From Lachnoclostridium sp. An181 (GTDB lineage Bacteria; Bacillota; Clostridia; Lachnospirales; Lachnospiraceae), in contig NZ_NFKJ01000006.1 of assembly GCF_002160325.1 (NCBI RefSeq), positions 1 through 64,000 of the forward strand: a stretch of DNA of 64,000 nt. Reading direction: 5' to 3'. A program made the position numbers and the translations under genes. The notes below the pieces were generated by a model, which had not been told where the DNA came from, ran no database searches, and saw nothing but the letters and a program-made list of their open reading frames with translations. Numbering within the stretch: the first letter of the stretch is position 1; every line of letters starts with the position of its first letter. Below are positions 34,515 through 43,391 of the stretch, one piece after another.

Positions 34515-34964
34515 TCAGCTTTTCAATTTACCCCTGTTTTTCCAGTAATCCATCTGAAAATATCTTTTAGGGATAGATACTACAAAAGTAATCCCAAGCA
34601 CGATCGCAAATGCGATCTTCAAAGACGAAAGCCCTTTTTCCGCTGCCAGCACCATATTGTTTTCCACAATATAATACGCTGTATAGTACACTCCAGCTCC
34701 CGGAACAAGTGGGAAGATTCCTGATACCAAAAAAACCGTGATCGGACACTTCATATACACTGCCAGTATCCTGGAACACAAAACTACAGCAACTGTCCCG
34801 AAAAACGAGGACATAGACGGCGTCATCCATTGGATCATCAGGCAATACACAAGCCATCCGAGCATTCCTGCAAGGCCGCATCCCAGATAATATTTTTTCT
34901 GCACATTAAACAGTACAGAAAATGCGATCGTCCCGACAAAGGAACACAAAATACTCGCTATCAC
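34515..34964 (-). CDS. ThrE-type exporter, C-terminal half (DUF3815), copy A
   Basis: The 149-aa membrane protein has about four to five helices, with KCPITVFLVSGIFPLVPGAGVYYTAYYIV, the core repeated in threonine/serine exporters. It corresponds to the C-terminal half of one-chain ThrE. It overlaps its partner (34961-35803) by 4 nt (ATGA). The pair is a near copy of the neighbouring pair at 35862-37095. Confidence 0.85.
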   Translation of the reverse strand: MIASILCSFVGTIAFSVLFNVQKKYYLGCGLAGMLGWLVYCLMIQWMTPSMSSFFGTVAVVLCSRILAVYMKCPITVFLVSGIFPLVPGAGVYYTAYYIVENNMVLAAEKGLSSLKIAFAIVLGITFVVSIPKRYFQMDYWKNRGKLKS

Positions 34965-35803
34965 TGCAGCATCCCTCCCCTCAAACCGTCAAATCCGGCT
35001 AACACTGTTCCCACTCCGATTGCGATATACACAAACACAAGCAGTGCATCGATCATTTTAACGGTTCCTGACAAAAAGTCGCTCCGAGCGATATCCCTTA
35101 TAGAGTTGGTGAATGCCACTCCCGGCACCAGGGGCAGAATGGAACCCACAAGCAGCTTATCCTGTCTTAAAACGAACGGTAATCCTATATTACAGTAGAT
35201 AAGAGCTAAAATGGTGATAAACGCTCCTCCAAGCAAATTGACAAGAATTTTTGAAATATTGTGCTTTTCTGCAAAGATCACGCCTGCAAACAAGAGCATA
35301 CCGCTTAGCACGGTCAGCATGCATTCCCAGAAATTAGCTCCCAAAAGGTATGCAAAGGTTGCACTGCCCACACCTGACGCTATAATACGAAACCAATTGT
35401 TATTCGGAGGCATCTTTTCAATTTTCTTCAAGATCATCCACGCTTCATCCAAATCAACCTTCCCACTCGAAATCTCCCTTGAAAGGTTGTTGACTTCTGT
35501 CACAATGCCAAGATTGATTCCTCTCATCGGAACATGCTTGACACGGGCAAATACCTCTTTTGTTCCATCGTGCGCTGTAATAAAAATTCCATTGCTCAGG
35601 ACAAATGTATCCACCCCTTTGATATCAAACCTCCTGCAGATATGCTCCACAGTCTCCTCGACACGGAAAATCTCTGCTCCGTTGCACAGCAGAACCCTGC
35701 TGGCCTCCATAGCAAATTCCAGTACTTTGCTCATCTTATCTGATGTATCCTGTACATGGATTTCTGTTCTTTCCTTTTCCTTTAACATCTTTTTTTCTTT
35801 CAT
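34961..35803 (-). CDS. ThrE-type exporter, N-terminal half (DUF1212), copy A
   Basis: The 280-aa protein has an N-terminal cytosolic domain (MEASRVLLCNGAEIFRVEETV) followed by about five membrane helices and ILPLVPGVAFTNSIRDIARSDFLSG, the ThrE/DUF1212 signature. With the DUF3815 partner it likely exports amino acids or small organic acids. The N-terminal extension of about 22 charged residues is longer than in copy B. Confidence 0.85.
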   Translation of the reverse strand: MKEKKMLKEKERTEIHVQDTSDKMSKVLEFAMEASRVLLCNGAEIFRVEETVEHICRRFDIKGVDTFVLSNGIFITAHDGTKEVFARVKHVPMRGINLGIVTEVNNLSREISSGKVDLDEAWMILKKIEKMPPNNNWFRIIASGVGSATFAYLLGANFWECMLTVLSGMLLFAGVIFAEKHNISKILVNLLGGAFITILALIYCNIGLPFVLRQDKLLVGSILPLVPGVAFTNSIRDIARSDFLSGTVKMIDALLVFVYIAIGVGTVLAGFDGLRGGMLQ

Positions 35804-35861
35804 CTCACACCAGCTTTATCACTTTTCTACGTTATAACTTTAATCTATTCTATTCAAATGT

Positions 35862-36314
35862 CTATGTCAACTCTCTTCTTTGAAAAATGCTCTTCTTTTT
35901 TGTAAAAATTCTAAAAATAGCGTCTGCAAAAAAGATTCCAAGCGCTATGACTCCAGCTACCTTCAGTGTCTCAAAGAAATAATAACTGGCCATACTGTTA
36001 TCTCCTGCAATCACATAGTGGACAATCCGGTACATACCTGCCCCAGGAACTGTTGGAAAGATTCCAGCGATCAAGAATATAGTCACAGGAGTCTTCACAA
36101 CCCTTGCCAGAATCTGGGATACCAGTGAAACGGAAAATGCAGACAAAAAAGATGCCGCCACATTCCCAAGTGACATCTGCACACTCAAAAGATAAATGGC
36201 ACCGCCGATAATTCCCACAAGTCCTACATGCGGAAGATATTTTTTTGGCGTATCCAGCATCATGGCAAATCCGATTGCAGAGATCAAGGCTCCGATCATT
36301 CCCTCTACCAGCAT
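35862..36314 (-). CDS. ThrE-type exporter, C-terminal half (DUF3815), copy B
   Basis: The 150-aa membrane protein has VVKTPVTIFLIAGIFPTVPGAGMYRIVHYV, closely parallel to copy A. It lies 16 nt after its DUF1212 partner and 58 nt before copy A. Confidence 0.85.
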   Translation of the reverse strand: MLVEGMIGALISAIGFAMMLDTPKKYLPHVGLVGIIGGAIYLLSVQMSLGNVAASFLSAFSVSLVSQILARVVKTPVTIFLIAGIFPTVPGAGMYRIVHYVIAGDNSMASYYFFETLKVAGVIALGIFFADAIFRIFTKKKSIFQRRELT

Positions 36315-36330
36315 GTTTTCTCCCTCCTTA

Positions 36331-37095
36331 TCACAAGTTTCCCATCACAGCCAGTCCGACTCCCACGCCCAGTGCGATGGCTGCAGCTTTCAAAAATGCC
36401 TCCAGCATCCTTGCTCCTCCTGACACATAGTCGCCCTGGAGTGTGTCTCTGATGGCGTTGGTGATCGCCACCCCCGGCACCAGGGGCATCATGGCACTGA
36501 TGATGACAATATCCATATTTATCGAAGGCCATACGTATTCCATCAAAAGGCAGACAGATGCCGAAATACTCATAGATGTAATGATATCATAGATGACCGC
36601 ATTCATTTTCAGCCGCTTACACACTGTGATCATGGCTGAAAGCACTGCCCCAGCCACTGCAGCTGCCAGCACATCTGTCAATGTCCCTTTTGAGAACATC
36701 GCAAATCCAAAGGCGATACAGATGATCGCAAGGTTGTACTGTAATATGGAATATTGTTTTTTTGGCATATTCGATAATTTGGCATAGGCGTCTTCCAGGC
36801 TCAGTTTCCCGGAACAATACTCTCTCGAAATAGCATTCACTCTCATCACTCGATACAGGCAGGTGCCTCTTTCACTGACCCGGTAGATGGCTGTCATAGG
36901 CTGTGTAAGCCTCTCGTCATTCATGGTCGCCATCATTCCTGTCACTGTGACATACGCCTCAACTTTCTGAAGTCCTGATGTCTCTAAAATTCTCTTCATT
37001 GTGTCCTCTGTCCGGTAGGTTTCCGCTCCGCTTTTGAGCATAAGTTCGCCGGCCAGCATAGCTGTCTCCATCAGAAGTTTATAATCCTTCTTCAT
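36331..37095 (-). CDS. ThrE-type exporter, N-terminal half (DUF1212), copy B
   Basis: The 254-aa protein has MLAGELMLKSGAETYRTEDTM at the N-terminus, then five helices and MMPLVPGVAITNAIRDTLQGDYVSG. It is the first gene of the four-gene run. Divergence between copies A and B is clear by eye, so the duplication is old or the two pairs have different substrates. Confidence 0.85.
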   Translation of the reverse strand: MKKDYKLLMETAMLAGELMLKSGAETYRTEDTMKRILETSGLQKVEAYVTVTGMMATMNDERLTQPMTAIYRVSERGTCLYRVMRVNAISREYCSGKLSLEDAYAKLSNMPKKQYSILQYNLAIICIAFGFAMFSKGTLTDVLAAAVAGAVLSAMITVCKRLKMNAVIYDIITSMSISASVCLLMEYVWPSINMDIVIISAMMPLVPGVAITNAIRDTLQGDYVSGGARMLEAFLKAAAIALGVGVGLAVMGNL

Positions 37096-37206
37096 ATCTT
37101 TATCCTTTCAAATGAATATTCTACCGGAGATATTATACACATTCCTTCCTGTAATTGCCACTTCTTTCTGACAAAGAAGGAATTCTTTTTACTGGAGAAA
37201 ACAGCG

Positions 37207-37243
37207 CCCCCATAAATCGGACATAAAATCTGATTTATGGGGG
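37207..37243 (-). terminator. Terminator after purB
   Basis: A strong hairpin with arms CCCCCATAAATC and GATTTATGGGGG lies 32 nt after the purB stop on the minus strand, followed by TTTTC. Confidence 0.8.
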
Positions 37244-37274
37244 TCAGTTCTCACCGTGCTCTTCCCGCTCTCAT

Positions 37275-38705
37275 CTATACGTTGATTTCTGCTTTCATTC
37301 CAAGCATCTCTTTATTCTTTTCCAACACAGGTCTTATCACATGATCCAAAAATGCATCCACCTGCTCTTTTGCACGTCCTGTATACCTGGAAGGCTCCAT
37401 TGTTTTCTTTAAATCTTCCAGAGTAAGATTGAATGCCGGCTCCGCTGCGATCAGCTCCAAAAGATTGTTTTCTTTTCCATTCACTTTGACGTTTTTGCCG
37501 GCTTCCATGGAAAGCTCCCTGATCTTTTCGTGCAGCTCCTGACGGTCTCCGCCTGCTTTCACGGCATCCATCATGATATTTTCTGTAGCCATAAACGGCA
37601 GCTCCGCCATCAGATGCTTTTCAATCACCTTTGGATATACGACAAGGCCGTCCACCACGTTCAAACACAAATCCAGAATTCCGTCCACTGCCAAAAATCC
37701 TTCCGGAACACTCAGCCTTTTATTTGCAGAATCGTCAAGTGTTCTCTCAAACCACTGTGTCGCGGATGTGATTGCCGGATTCAGGGCATCCACCATCACA
37801 TATCGGGAAAGGGATGCAATTCTCTCACTTCTCATTGGATTTCTCTTATAAGCCATGGCAGAAGAGCCGATCTGAGATTTCTCGAACGGTTCCTCCACTT
37901 CTTTTAAATGCTGTAAAAGACGGATATCGTTGGAGAATTTGTGGGCACTTGCAGCGATCCCAGCAAGAATGTTGACTACTCTTGAATCTACCTTTCTGGA
38001 GTAAGTCTGACCAGAGACAGGATAACACTCTTTAAATCCCATTTTCTCTGCGATCATAGGCTCAATCTTTTCTATTTTTTTCTGATCTCCGTCAAACAGC
38101 TCCTGGAAACTTGCCTGTGTACCTGTTGTCCCTTTTGAACCCAAAAGTTTCAGGCTGCCCAGTACATAATCCAGATCTTCCAGATCCATCAAAAATTCCT
38201 GCATCCAAAGCGTTGCTCTTTTTCCAACAGTTGTCGGCTGTGCAGGCTGGAAATGTGTGAACGCCAGTGTTGGAAGATCTTTGTATTTATCTGCAAAATC
38301 CGCAAGCTCTGCGAGCACATTGACAAGTTTCTTTTTCACCAGTTTCAGTGCCTCGCGCATGAGGATCATATCCGTGTTGTCTCCCACATAGCAGGAAGTT
38401 GCTCCCAGGTGGATGATTCCCTTGGCTTTCGGACATTGCTGCCCATATGCATACACATGCGCCATCACATCGTGACGGACAACTTTTTCTCTCTCTTTTG
38501 CAACTTCATAATTGATGTCGTCCGCATGTGCTTTCAGCTCTTCAATCTGCTCGTCTGTGATATTCAATCCTAATTCTTTTTCTGTCTGGGCAAGCGCGAT
38601 CCAAAGTTTTCTCCATGTGCGGAATTTCATATCCGGTGAAAAAATATACTGCATCTCCTTGCTTGCGTATCTCTCCGATAATGGACTTTTATATTTGTTA
38701 TTCAC
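37275..38705 (-). CDS. purB: Adenylosuccinate lyase
   Basis: The 476-aa tetrameric lyase acts twice in purine synthesis (SAICAR to AICAR, adenylosuccinate to AMP). The signature SSAMAYKRNPMRSE with the catalytic Ser loop is present, along with HLGATSCYVGDNTD. Two starts compete: the ATG at 38711 touches the GGAGG site with only 1 nt between, while the GTG at 38705 has 7 nt, so GTG is preferred. It follows purF by 19 nt and is probably co-transcribed. Confidence 0.95.
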   Translation of the reverse strand: MNNKYKSPLSERYASKEMQYIFSPDMKFRTWRKLWIALAQTEKELGLNITDEQIEELKAHADDINYEVAKEREKVVRHDVMAHVYAYGQQCPKAKGIIHLGATSCYVGDNTDMILMREALKLVKKKLVNVLAELADFADKYKDLPTLAFTHFQPAQPTTVGKRATLWMQEFLMDLEDLDYVLGSLKLLGSKGTTGTQASFQELFDGDQKKIEKIEPMIAEKMGFKECYPVSGQTYSRKVDSRVVNILAGIAASAHKFSNDIRLLQHLKEVEEPFEKSQIGSSAMAYKRNPMRSERIASLSRYVMVDALNPAITSATQWFERTLDDSANKRLSVPEGFLAVDGILDLCLNVVDGLVVYPKVIEKHLMAELPFMATENIMMDAVKAGGDRQELHEKIRELSMEAGKNVKVNGKENNLLELIAAEPAFNLTLEDLKKTMEPSRYTGRAKEQVDAFLDHVIRPVLEKNKEMLGMKAEINV

Positions 38706-38724
38706 ATTCATTCCTCCGGTTCTT

Positions 38725-40134
38725 TTATTCTTCTCTTCCAGGAATCTCCATCGGATAGTTTCCTGTAAAACATGCATCGCAGTAACAGATATCCCCGACT
38801 GTCTCCTGCAATTTGTCCAACTCCATGTACCCTAAGGAGTCCGCTCCAATCATCTTCTGGATCTCCTCCTGTGTGTGCGTGTGTGCAATCAGGACATCAT
38901 TGGACGGCACATCTGTCCCAAAATAGCAAGGATACAAAAACGGAGGGGAACTGATTCTTACGTGCACTTCTGTTGCTCCTGCTGATTTTAACATCTTAAT
39001 GATGTTCGCGCAAGTCGTCCCGCGCACAATGGAGTCATCTACCATGACAATCCTCTTGCCTTTTACCACCTCGGAGAGAACATTGAGTTTAATCTTTACA
39101 CTGGACTCTCTCTGGCTCTGCTTTGGCTTGATGAATGTCCTTCCCACATAGCTGTTTTTGTGGAATGCGATTCCATAAGGAATCCCTGACCCTTCTGCAT
39201 ATCCTTTTGCTGCTGCAATTCCGGAATCCGGAACCCCCACAACCAAATCTGCTTCCACAGGATAAGATTTTGCAAGCGCTTTTCCGGCCAGAATTCTGGA
39301 ATGATATACATTCATCCCATCAATCGTGCTGTCCGGACGCGCAAAGTAGATATACTCAAAAATACATCTTGCCTGTTTTTCTTTTGGAATAGCCATAGTT
39401 TTGTCTGACAACAGGCCATCCTTTGTAATCGTTACAACTTCTCCCGGCTCCACATCACGCACAAATTCAGCGCCGATTGCGGAAAGCGCGCAGCTTTCCG
39501 ATGCCAGATAATATCCGTGTTCCGTCTTCCCGATACATAGAGGTTTCAGTCCGTATGGGTCGCGTGCTCCGATCAGCTTTCTCGGGCTTGCGATCACCAG
39601 AGCATAGGCCCCTTTCATTTTGCCCATGGCGCTCTTGACGGCATTTTCCACTGTGTGGGAATGAATACGCTCTCTTGCTACATGGTAAGCAATGACCTCT
39701 GAGTCATTCCTTGACTGGAAGATCGCTCCTGTCTTTGTCAATTCATCTCTCAACTCTTCTGCATTCACAAGGCTGCCATTGTAAGAAATCGCAAGCGTGC
39801 CTTTTATGTAATTGATCACAAGCGGCTGTGCACTCACACCGGCTCCTTTGTCAGCCGAGTACTGTACATGACCGACTCCTAAGTTCCCCTTCAACTGGTC
39901 CAGCATTTCTTCATTGAACACTTCATTGACAAGCCCCTGATCCTTTATGACTTTCATCTTCACATCGTCCGTTGTGTCCGTCACAGCGATCCCGCATGTC
40001 TGCTGTCCGCGATGCTGCAGTGCAAACAATGCATAATAAATGGAGGATGTGACATCCTCACCTGTCAATTCATACGCCCCAAATACCCCGCACTCCTCAT
40101 GGAGTCCGCTTTCCATCTGATGATTTTCCTGCAT
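38725..40134 (-). CDS. purF: Amidophosphoribosyltransferase
   Basis: The 469-aa enzyme makes the first committed purine intermediate, phosphoribosylamine. A short propeptide ends before the nucleophile Cys of ECGVFGAYE; the glutaminase domain is followed by the PRPP motif IVMVDDSIVRGTT. Four-cysteine Fe-S ligands seem likely: CIFEYIYFAR, CYFGTD and CDACF are visible. The ATG at 40134 follows AAGGAG. Confidence 0.95.
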   Translation of the reverse strand: MQENHQMESGLHEECGVFGAYELTGEDVTSSIYYALFALQHRGQQTCGIAVTDTTDDVKMKVIKDQGLVNEVFNEEMLDQLKGNLGVGHVQYSADKGAGVSAQPLVINYIKGTLAISYNGSLVNAEELRDELTKTGAIFQSRNDSEVIAYHVARERIHSHTVENAVKSAMGKMKGAYALVIASPRKLIGARDPYGLKPLCIGKTEHGYYLASESCALSAIGAEFVRDVEPGEVVTITKDGLLSDKTMAIPKEKQARCIFEYIYFARPDSTIDGMNVYHSRILAGKALAKSYPVEADLVVGVPDSGIAAAKGYAEGSGIPYGIAFHKNSYVGRTFIKPKQSQRESSVKIKLNVLSEVVKGKRIVMVDDSIVRGTTCANIIKMLKSAGATEVHVRISSPPFLYPCYFGTDVPSNDVLIAHTHTQEEIQKMIGADSLGYMELDKLQETVGDICYCDACFTGNYPMEIPGREE

Positions 40135-40178
40135 TTTCTTTCTCCTTATTGAATGAAATTTGAGCACTTCTATGTGAA

Positions 40179-40207
40179 ATTATAGTACAAGGCGGGTGGA
40201 AAAGCAA
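40179..40207 (-). promoter_or_regulatory. purF promoter
   Basis: On the minus strand there is a -35 TTGCTT (40207-40202) and a perfect -10 TATAAT (40184-40179) with a 17-bp spacer. The hairpin at 40191-40221 overlaps the spacer and the -35. Confidence 0.6.
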
Positions 40208-40221
40208 TATTCCCACCCGCC
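40191..40221. repeat. GC-rich inverted repeat overlapping the purF promoter
   Basis: GGCGGGTGG and CCACCCGCC (9 bp each) flank a 13-bp centre. It could be the terminator-like end of another transcript or an operator that covers the purF -35. It has no adjoining T run on the minus strand. Confidence 0.5.
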
Positions 40222-40331
40222 CTGCGGCGCGTTCACTCATTATTTATTAATGCGATACTTTATTAGTACAACTTATATATGTGAATTATTTATTAGATAT
40301 GGCTCTAAATACACACATTTTTTGGATGAAT

Positions 40332-41015
40332 TTATTCTGCAAATTTTCCGAGAAATTCTTTCATTCGCACATTGTCAGATCCAAAGACCTCCTCCGGCGT
40401 CCCCTCCTCGGCAATTACGCCCTTATCCATAAAAATCACTTTATCCGAAACATTTTTTGCAAAATTCATCTCATGGGTTACGATCACCATCGTCATATGT
40501 TCTGCTGCCAAATCTTTGATCACCTTCAAGATTTCACCTGTAAGCTCCGGGTCCAAGGCCGAAGTAGGTTCATCAAAAAACAAAATATCCGGATTCATGG
40601 CAAGGGCTCTTGCAATAGAGACTCTCTGCTGCTGTCCTCCTGAAAGCTGAAACGGATAGGCCTTCTCCTTGTCCGCCAAGCCCATCTTCTTTAGAAGTTC
40701 CCTTGCTTCTTTCAAAACTTCATCCTTTTTTCTCTTTTGTACTTTCAAAGGCGCATCCGTAATATTCTTCAAAACAGAATAATGCGGAAACAAATTAAAA
40801 TTCTGGAACACAAGGCCAAATGTTCCTTGATATATGATCTCTCCGCCGTCCGGTTTCTCAAGTCCGGTTGCACAGCGCAAAAGAGTTGATTTTCCAGAAC
40901 CGGAAGGGCCGATGATAGAGAGCACTTCGCCCTTCTCCACTTCCAGTGAAATATCCTTCAACACTTCCAAATCATCAAATTGTTTTCTGAGATGGCTTAT
41001 TTTCAACAGACTCAT
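40332..41015 (-). CDS. Polar amino-acid ABC transporter, ATP-binding protein
   Basis: The 227-aa GlnQ/HisP-type ATPase has Walker [10 protein letters not shown], signature LSGGQQQR and Walker [13 protein letters not shown]. It is about 13 residues shorter than usual, lost between GGEIIYQG and the Q-loop [12 protein letters not shown]. It is the last gene of the operon SBP-permease-ATPase; spacing to the permease is 10 nt. Confidence 0.92.
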   Translation of the reverse strand: MSLLKISHLRKQFDDLEVLKDISLEVEKGEVLSIIGPSGSGKSTLLRCATGLEKPDGGEIIYQGTFGLVFQNFNLFPHYSVLKNITDAPLKVQKRKKDEVLKEARELLKKMGLADKEKAYPFQLSGGQQQRVSIARALAMNPDILFFDEPTSALDPELTGEILKVIKDLAAEHMTMVIVTHEMNFAKNVSDKVIFMDKGVIAEEGTPEEVFGSDNVRMKEFLGKFAE

Positions 41016-41025
41016 AGCTACTCTC

Positions 41026-41676
41026 CTATCTGTAATAATTCAATTTCTTTTCCAGACGCTCCATCAAAAATGCAACTATCAGATTGAACAGATAGTAGAA
41101 AATTCCAGCGAACAAAAACGGCAGCATGGATGCCTGGGAAGACACAAGCGCCTTGGAAACCGTAAACATTTCCATAACTCCAATAGTGAAGGCTAAAGAA
41201 GTGTCTTTGACAAGAGTGATCGTCTCATTTGTCACTGACGGCAGAATCCTCTTCACAACCTGTGGGAAAATGATTCTCATAAACGTCTGTATTTTATTGT
41301 ATCCGAGAATCTTTGCTGCCTCATATTGTCCTACCGGCATGGACTCGATTCCCCCTCTGTATATTTCTGCAAAATACGCCGCATAATTCAAAATAAATCC
41401 AATGGCAGCCGCTGTATTTTTATATGTAGGGGAAATCTGCATTCCCAGAATATAATGCGGTCCAAAATAGATGACCATGAGCTGCAGCATCAAAGGGGTT
41501 CCGCGCATAATGGAGATGTACAACTTGAAAATGGTGCGCACAGCCGGATTTTTTGCCATTCTTCCAAATGAGATCAAAAGCCCCAAAGGAAGAGAAAAAA
41601 TAAGCGTAGTGCCAAAAATCAGCAAAGACACCCACATTCCGTCTATCAGCTTGTCCAGCATAATTGATATTTCCAT
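41026..41676 (-). CDS. Polar amino-acid ABC transporter, permease
   Basis: The 216-aa permease has five membrane helices and the EAA loop [22 protein letters not shown] of the HisMQ/GlnP family. The ATG at 41676 follows AGAAGGAG. It forms a homodimer with the ATPase. The substrate is inferred only as a polar amino acid. Confidence 0.92.
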   Translation of the reverse strand: MEISIMLDKLIDGMWVSLLIFGTTLIFSLPLGLLISFGRMAKNPAVRTIFKLYISIMRGTPLMLQLMVIYFGPHYILGMQISPTYKNTAAAIGFILNYAAYFAEIYRGGIESMPVGQYEAAKILGYNKIQTFMRIIFPQVVKRILPSVTNETITLVKDTSLAFTIGVMEMFTVSKALVSSQASMLPFLFAGIFYYLFNLIVAFLMERLEKKLNYYR

Positions 41677-41701
41677 GATCTTACTCCTTCTCACAGAAAA
41701 T

Positions 41702-41725
41702 GAGGGCGCTGCCTCCAACACCCTC
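41702..41725 (-). terminator. Intercistronic hairpin between SBP and permease genes
   Basis: GAGGGTG/CGCCCTC form a 7-bp stem on the minus strand, without a T run. Such hairpins typically stabilise the abundant binding-protein transcript and lower permease expression. Confidence 0.5.
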
Positions 41726-41733
41726 CTCATCTG

Positions 41734-42528
41734 CTATTTTCCTATTATTGTGATATCCTCACCAAACCATTTTTCGGAGATTTTGCCCATTGTGCCGTCT
41801 TTTGCCATCTCCTCCAATGTGTCCTGAACTTTATCCCTCAGCTCCTCGTTGCCCTTTTTAAAGGCTACTCCGTACTCCTCGGTTGCAATCACATCATCAA
41901 GGATCTTAAATCCGTCTCCTCTTTTCTGTATCTGATATGCCGCAACTACGCTGTCCATAGCAACTGCATCCACAGCCCCTGACTCAAGCTCCATCAAACC
42001 GGTGTTGTAATCCGGTACTACCTGCATGGTAAAAGTATTGGAAAGTTCTGTGTTTTCCTCAAGAGCTGCCTGGGCAGATGATTCTGTCTGTACATCCACA
42101 ATCTTGCCTTCCAGATCCTTGGCAGATGAAATCCCGGAATCCGCTTTTACGACAAACACCTGCTCATTATCCAGATATGGTTCTGTCCATGCATATGCAT
42201 CCTCTCTTCCCTGCATGGTAAATCCATTCCAGATACAGGTAATTCCTCCTGCCTCCAGCTCTGCGTCCTTGACATCCCACTCGATCGGCTTTTCCACAAA
42301 CTTCATATCCAGCCTGTCTGCCACCTCTTTTGCCAGCTCAAGATCAAAGCCTGTGTACTCTCCGTCATCTCCGACAAATCCCATCGGCGGAAAATTCTGA
42401 TCAAAACCTACAATAAATTCATCCGTCTTGGCTTTCTCTTCTCCCCCGCTGTTTTTATTGCCGCATCCTGACAGAATTGCCGATGCAACAAGCACTGCTG
42501 AGAGTGCAACTGCTAATTTCTTTTTCAT
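41734..42528 (-). CDS. Polar amino-acid ABC transporter, substrate-binding lipoprotein
   Basis: The 264-aa protein has a lipobox (AILSGCGNK) and the SBP_bac_3 fold: FIVGFDQNFPPMGFVGDDGEYTGFDLELAKEVADRL, ITCIWNGFTM and a C-terminal KWFGEDITI. It is the first gene of the operon. Homologues bind cystine, glutamine or basic amino acids; the residues do not let me decide. Confidence 0.92.
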   Translation of the reverse strand: MKKKLAVALSAVLVASAILSGCGNKNSGGEEKAKTDEFIVGFDQNFPPMGFVGDDGEYTGFDLELAKEVADRLDMKFVEKPIEWDVKDAELEAGGITCIWNGFTMQGREDAYAWTEPYLDNEQVFVVKADSGISSAKDLEGKIVDVQTESSAQAALEENTELSNTFTMQVVPDYNTGLMELESGAVDAVAMDSVVAAYQIQKRGDGFKILDDVIATEEYGVAFKKGNEELRDKVQDTLEEMAKDGTMGKISEKWFGEDITIIGK

Positions 42529-42599
42529 TTTTCATTCCTCCAGACCGCTTTATTATTTTAGTAATTGACTACTCTACCAGACTAAATCATGCGGTAATT

Positions 42600-43391
42600 C
42601 TAGCACACTTTTTCCTGTTTGTCAAACATTTCCCCGGCCCGGTAACGCTCCTTTAAGTCTTCCAGCAAGGATGGCCCGGCAGGCTGCAGTTTCATTTTCT
42701 CATCTTGCAGGCGCTTTTTCAGCTCCTCCTCAATTTTCCCATATGCCTCTTTTCCCTTTATCAGCGTTTCATACGCTTGTTTATCCATATATTTTCTGCA
42801 GCAGTAAAGATAAGGGGCGAGCAGTGACTCTTCCTTCCATACTTCGTATGCCTTCTCGTACATTGCTGCCGCCTGTTCATACAAGAACTGTTTTCCGTAC
42901 AAGGCCCCCATACACGCATAAACTCTTCCCTCAAACTCTTTTTTTGTTTCCTCTTTTTCCCTGATGTCTTTGAGAATCTCCATGTACACGAGCATTGCCT
43001 CCTCCAGCTGGCCATCATCAGCCAGGCTGTCTGCCTTGAATTTTTTGCGCTCTGTCTCATTTTGATTTTTCAGTTTCTCCAGAACGGATGCAACCTTTTC
43101 CAATTCCTTTTCCGTATAGAGCGGGATGCTTTTTAGAATGAGCATGACAAACTGTTCCGGAGAACCGCAAGACCTGCATATCCGAAAGAGCCTTCCCGCC
43201 AATGCCTCCATTCCAAGTTCCTCAAAAATCCATGAACAGAGTCCCTCATTTAAGATACCCTCATCAACCATATATAAATATTCATTCAAATAGTATCCAA
43301 GCTCCTCCAACGTATAAACCTTCCGGTGTATTCCTGCCAGTTCATACGGCTGGGATGCCTTTTGGCTATAGCAAAGAATTAAACTGCCCAT
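42600..43391 (-). CDS. Helical-repeat (TPR-like) protein of the DUF5717/DUF5716 cluster
   Basis: In this 263-aa soluble protein, residues 110-230 show TPR-like pairs (AMLVYMEILKDIREKEETKKEFEGRVYACMGALYGKQF, AAAMYEKAYEVWKEE). A CRSCGS turn lies near residue 75. It starts 26 nt inside the end of the DUF5716 gene, so it belongs to the same operon. Probably a scaffold subunit of the same complex; function unknown. Confidence 0.65.
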   Translation of the reverse strand: MGSLILCYSQKASQPYELAGIHRKVYTLEELGYYLNEYLYMVDEGILNEGLCSWIFEELGMEALAGRLFRICRSCGSPEQFVMLILKSIPLYTEKELEKVASVLEKLKNQNETERKKFKADSLADDGQLEEAMLVYMEILKDIREKEETKKEFEGRVYACMGALYGKQFLYEQAAAMYEKAYEVWKEESLLAPYLYCCRKYMDKQAYETLIKGKEAYGKIEEELKKRLQDEKMKLQPAGPSLLEDLKERYRAGEMFDKQEKVC

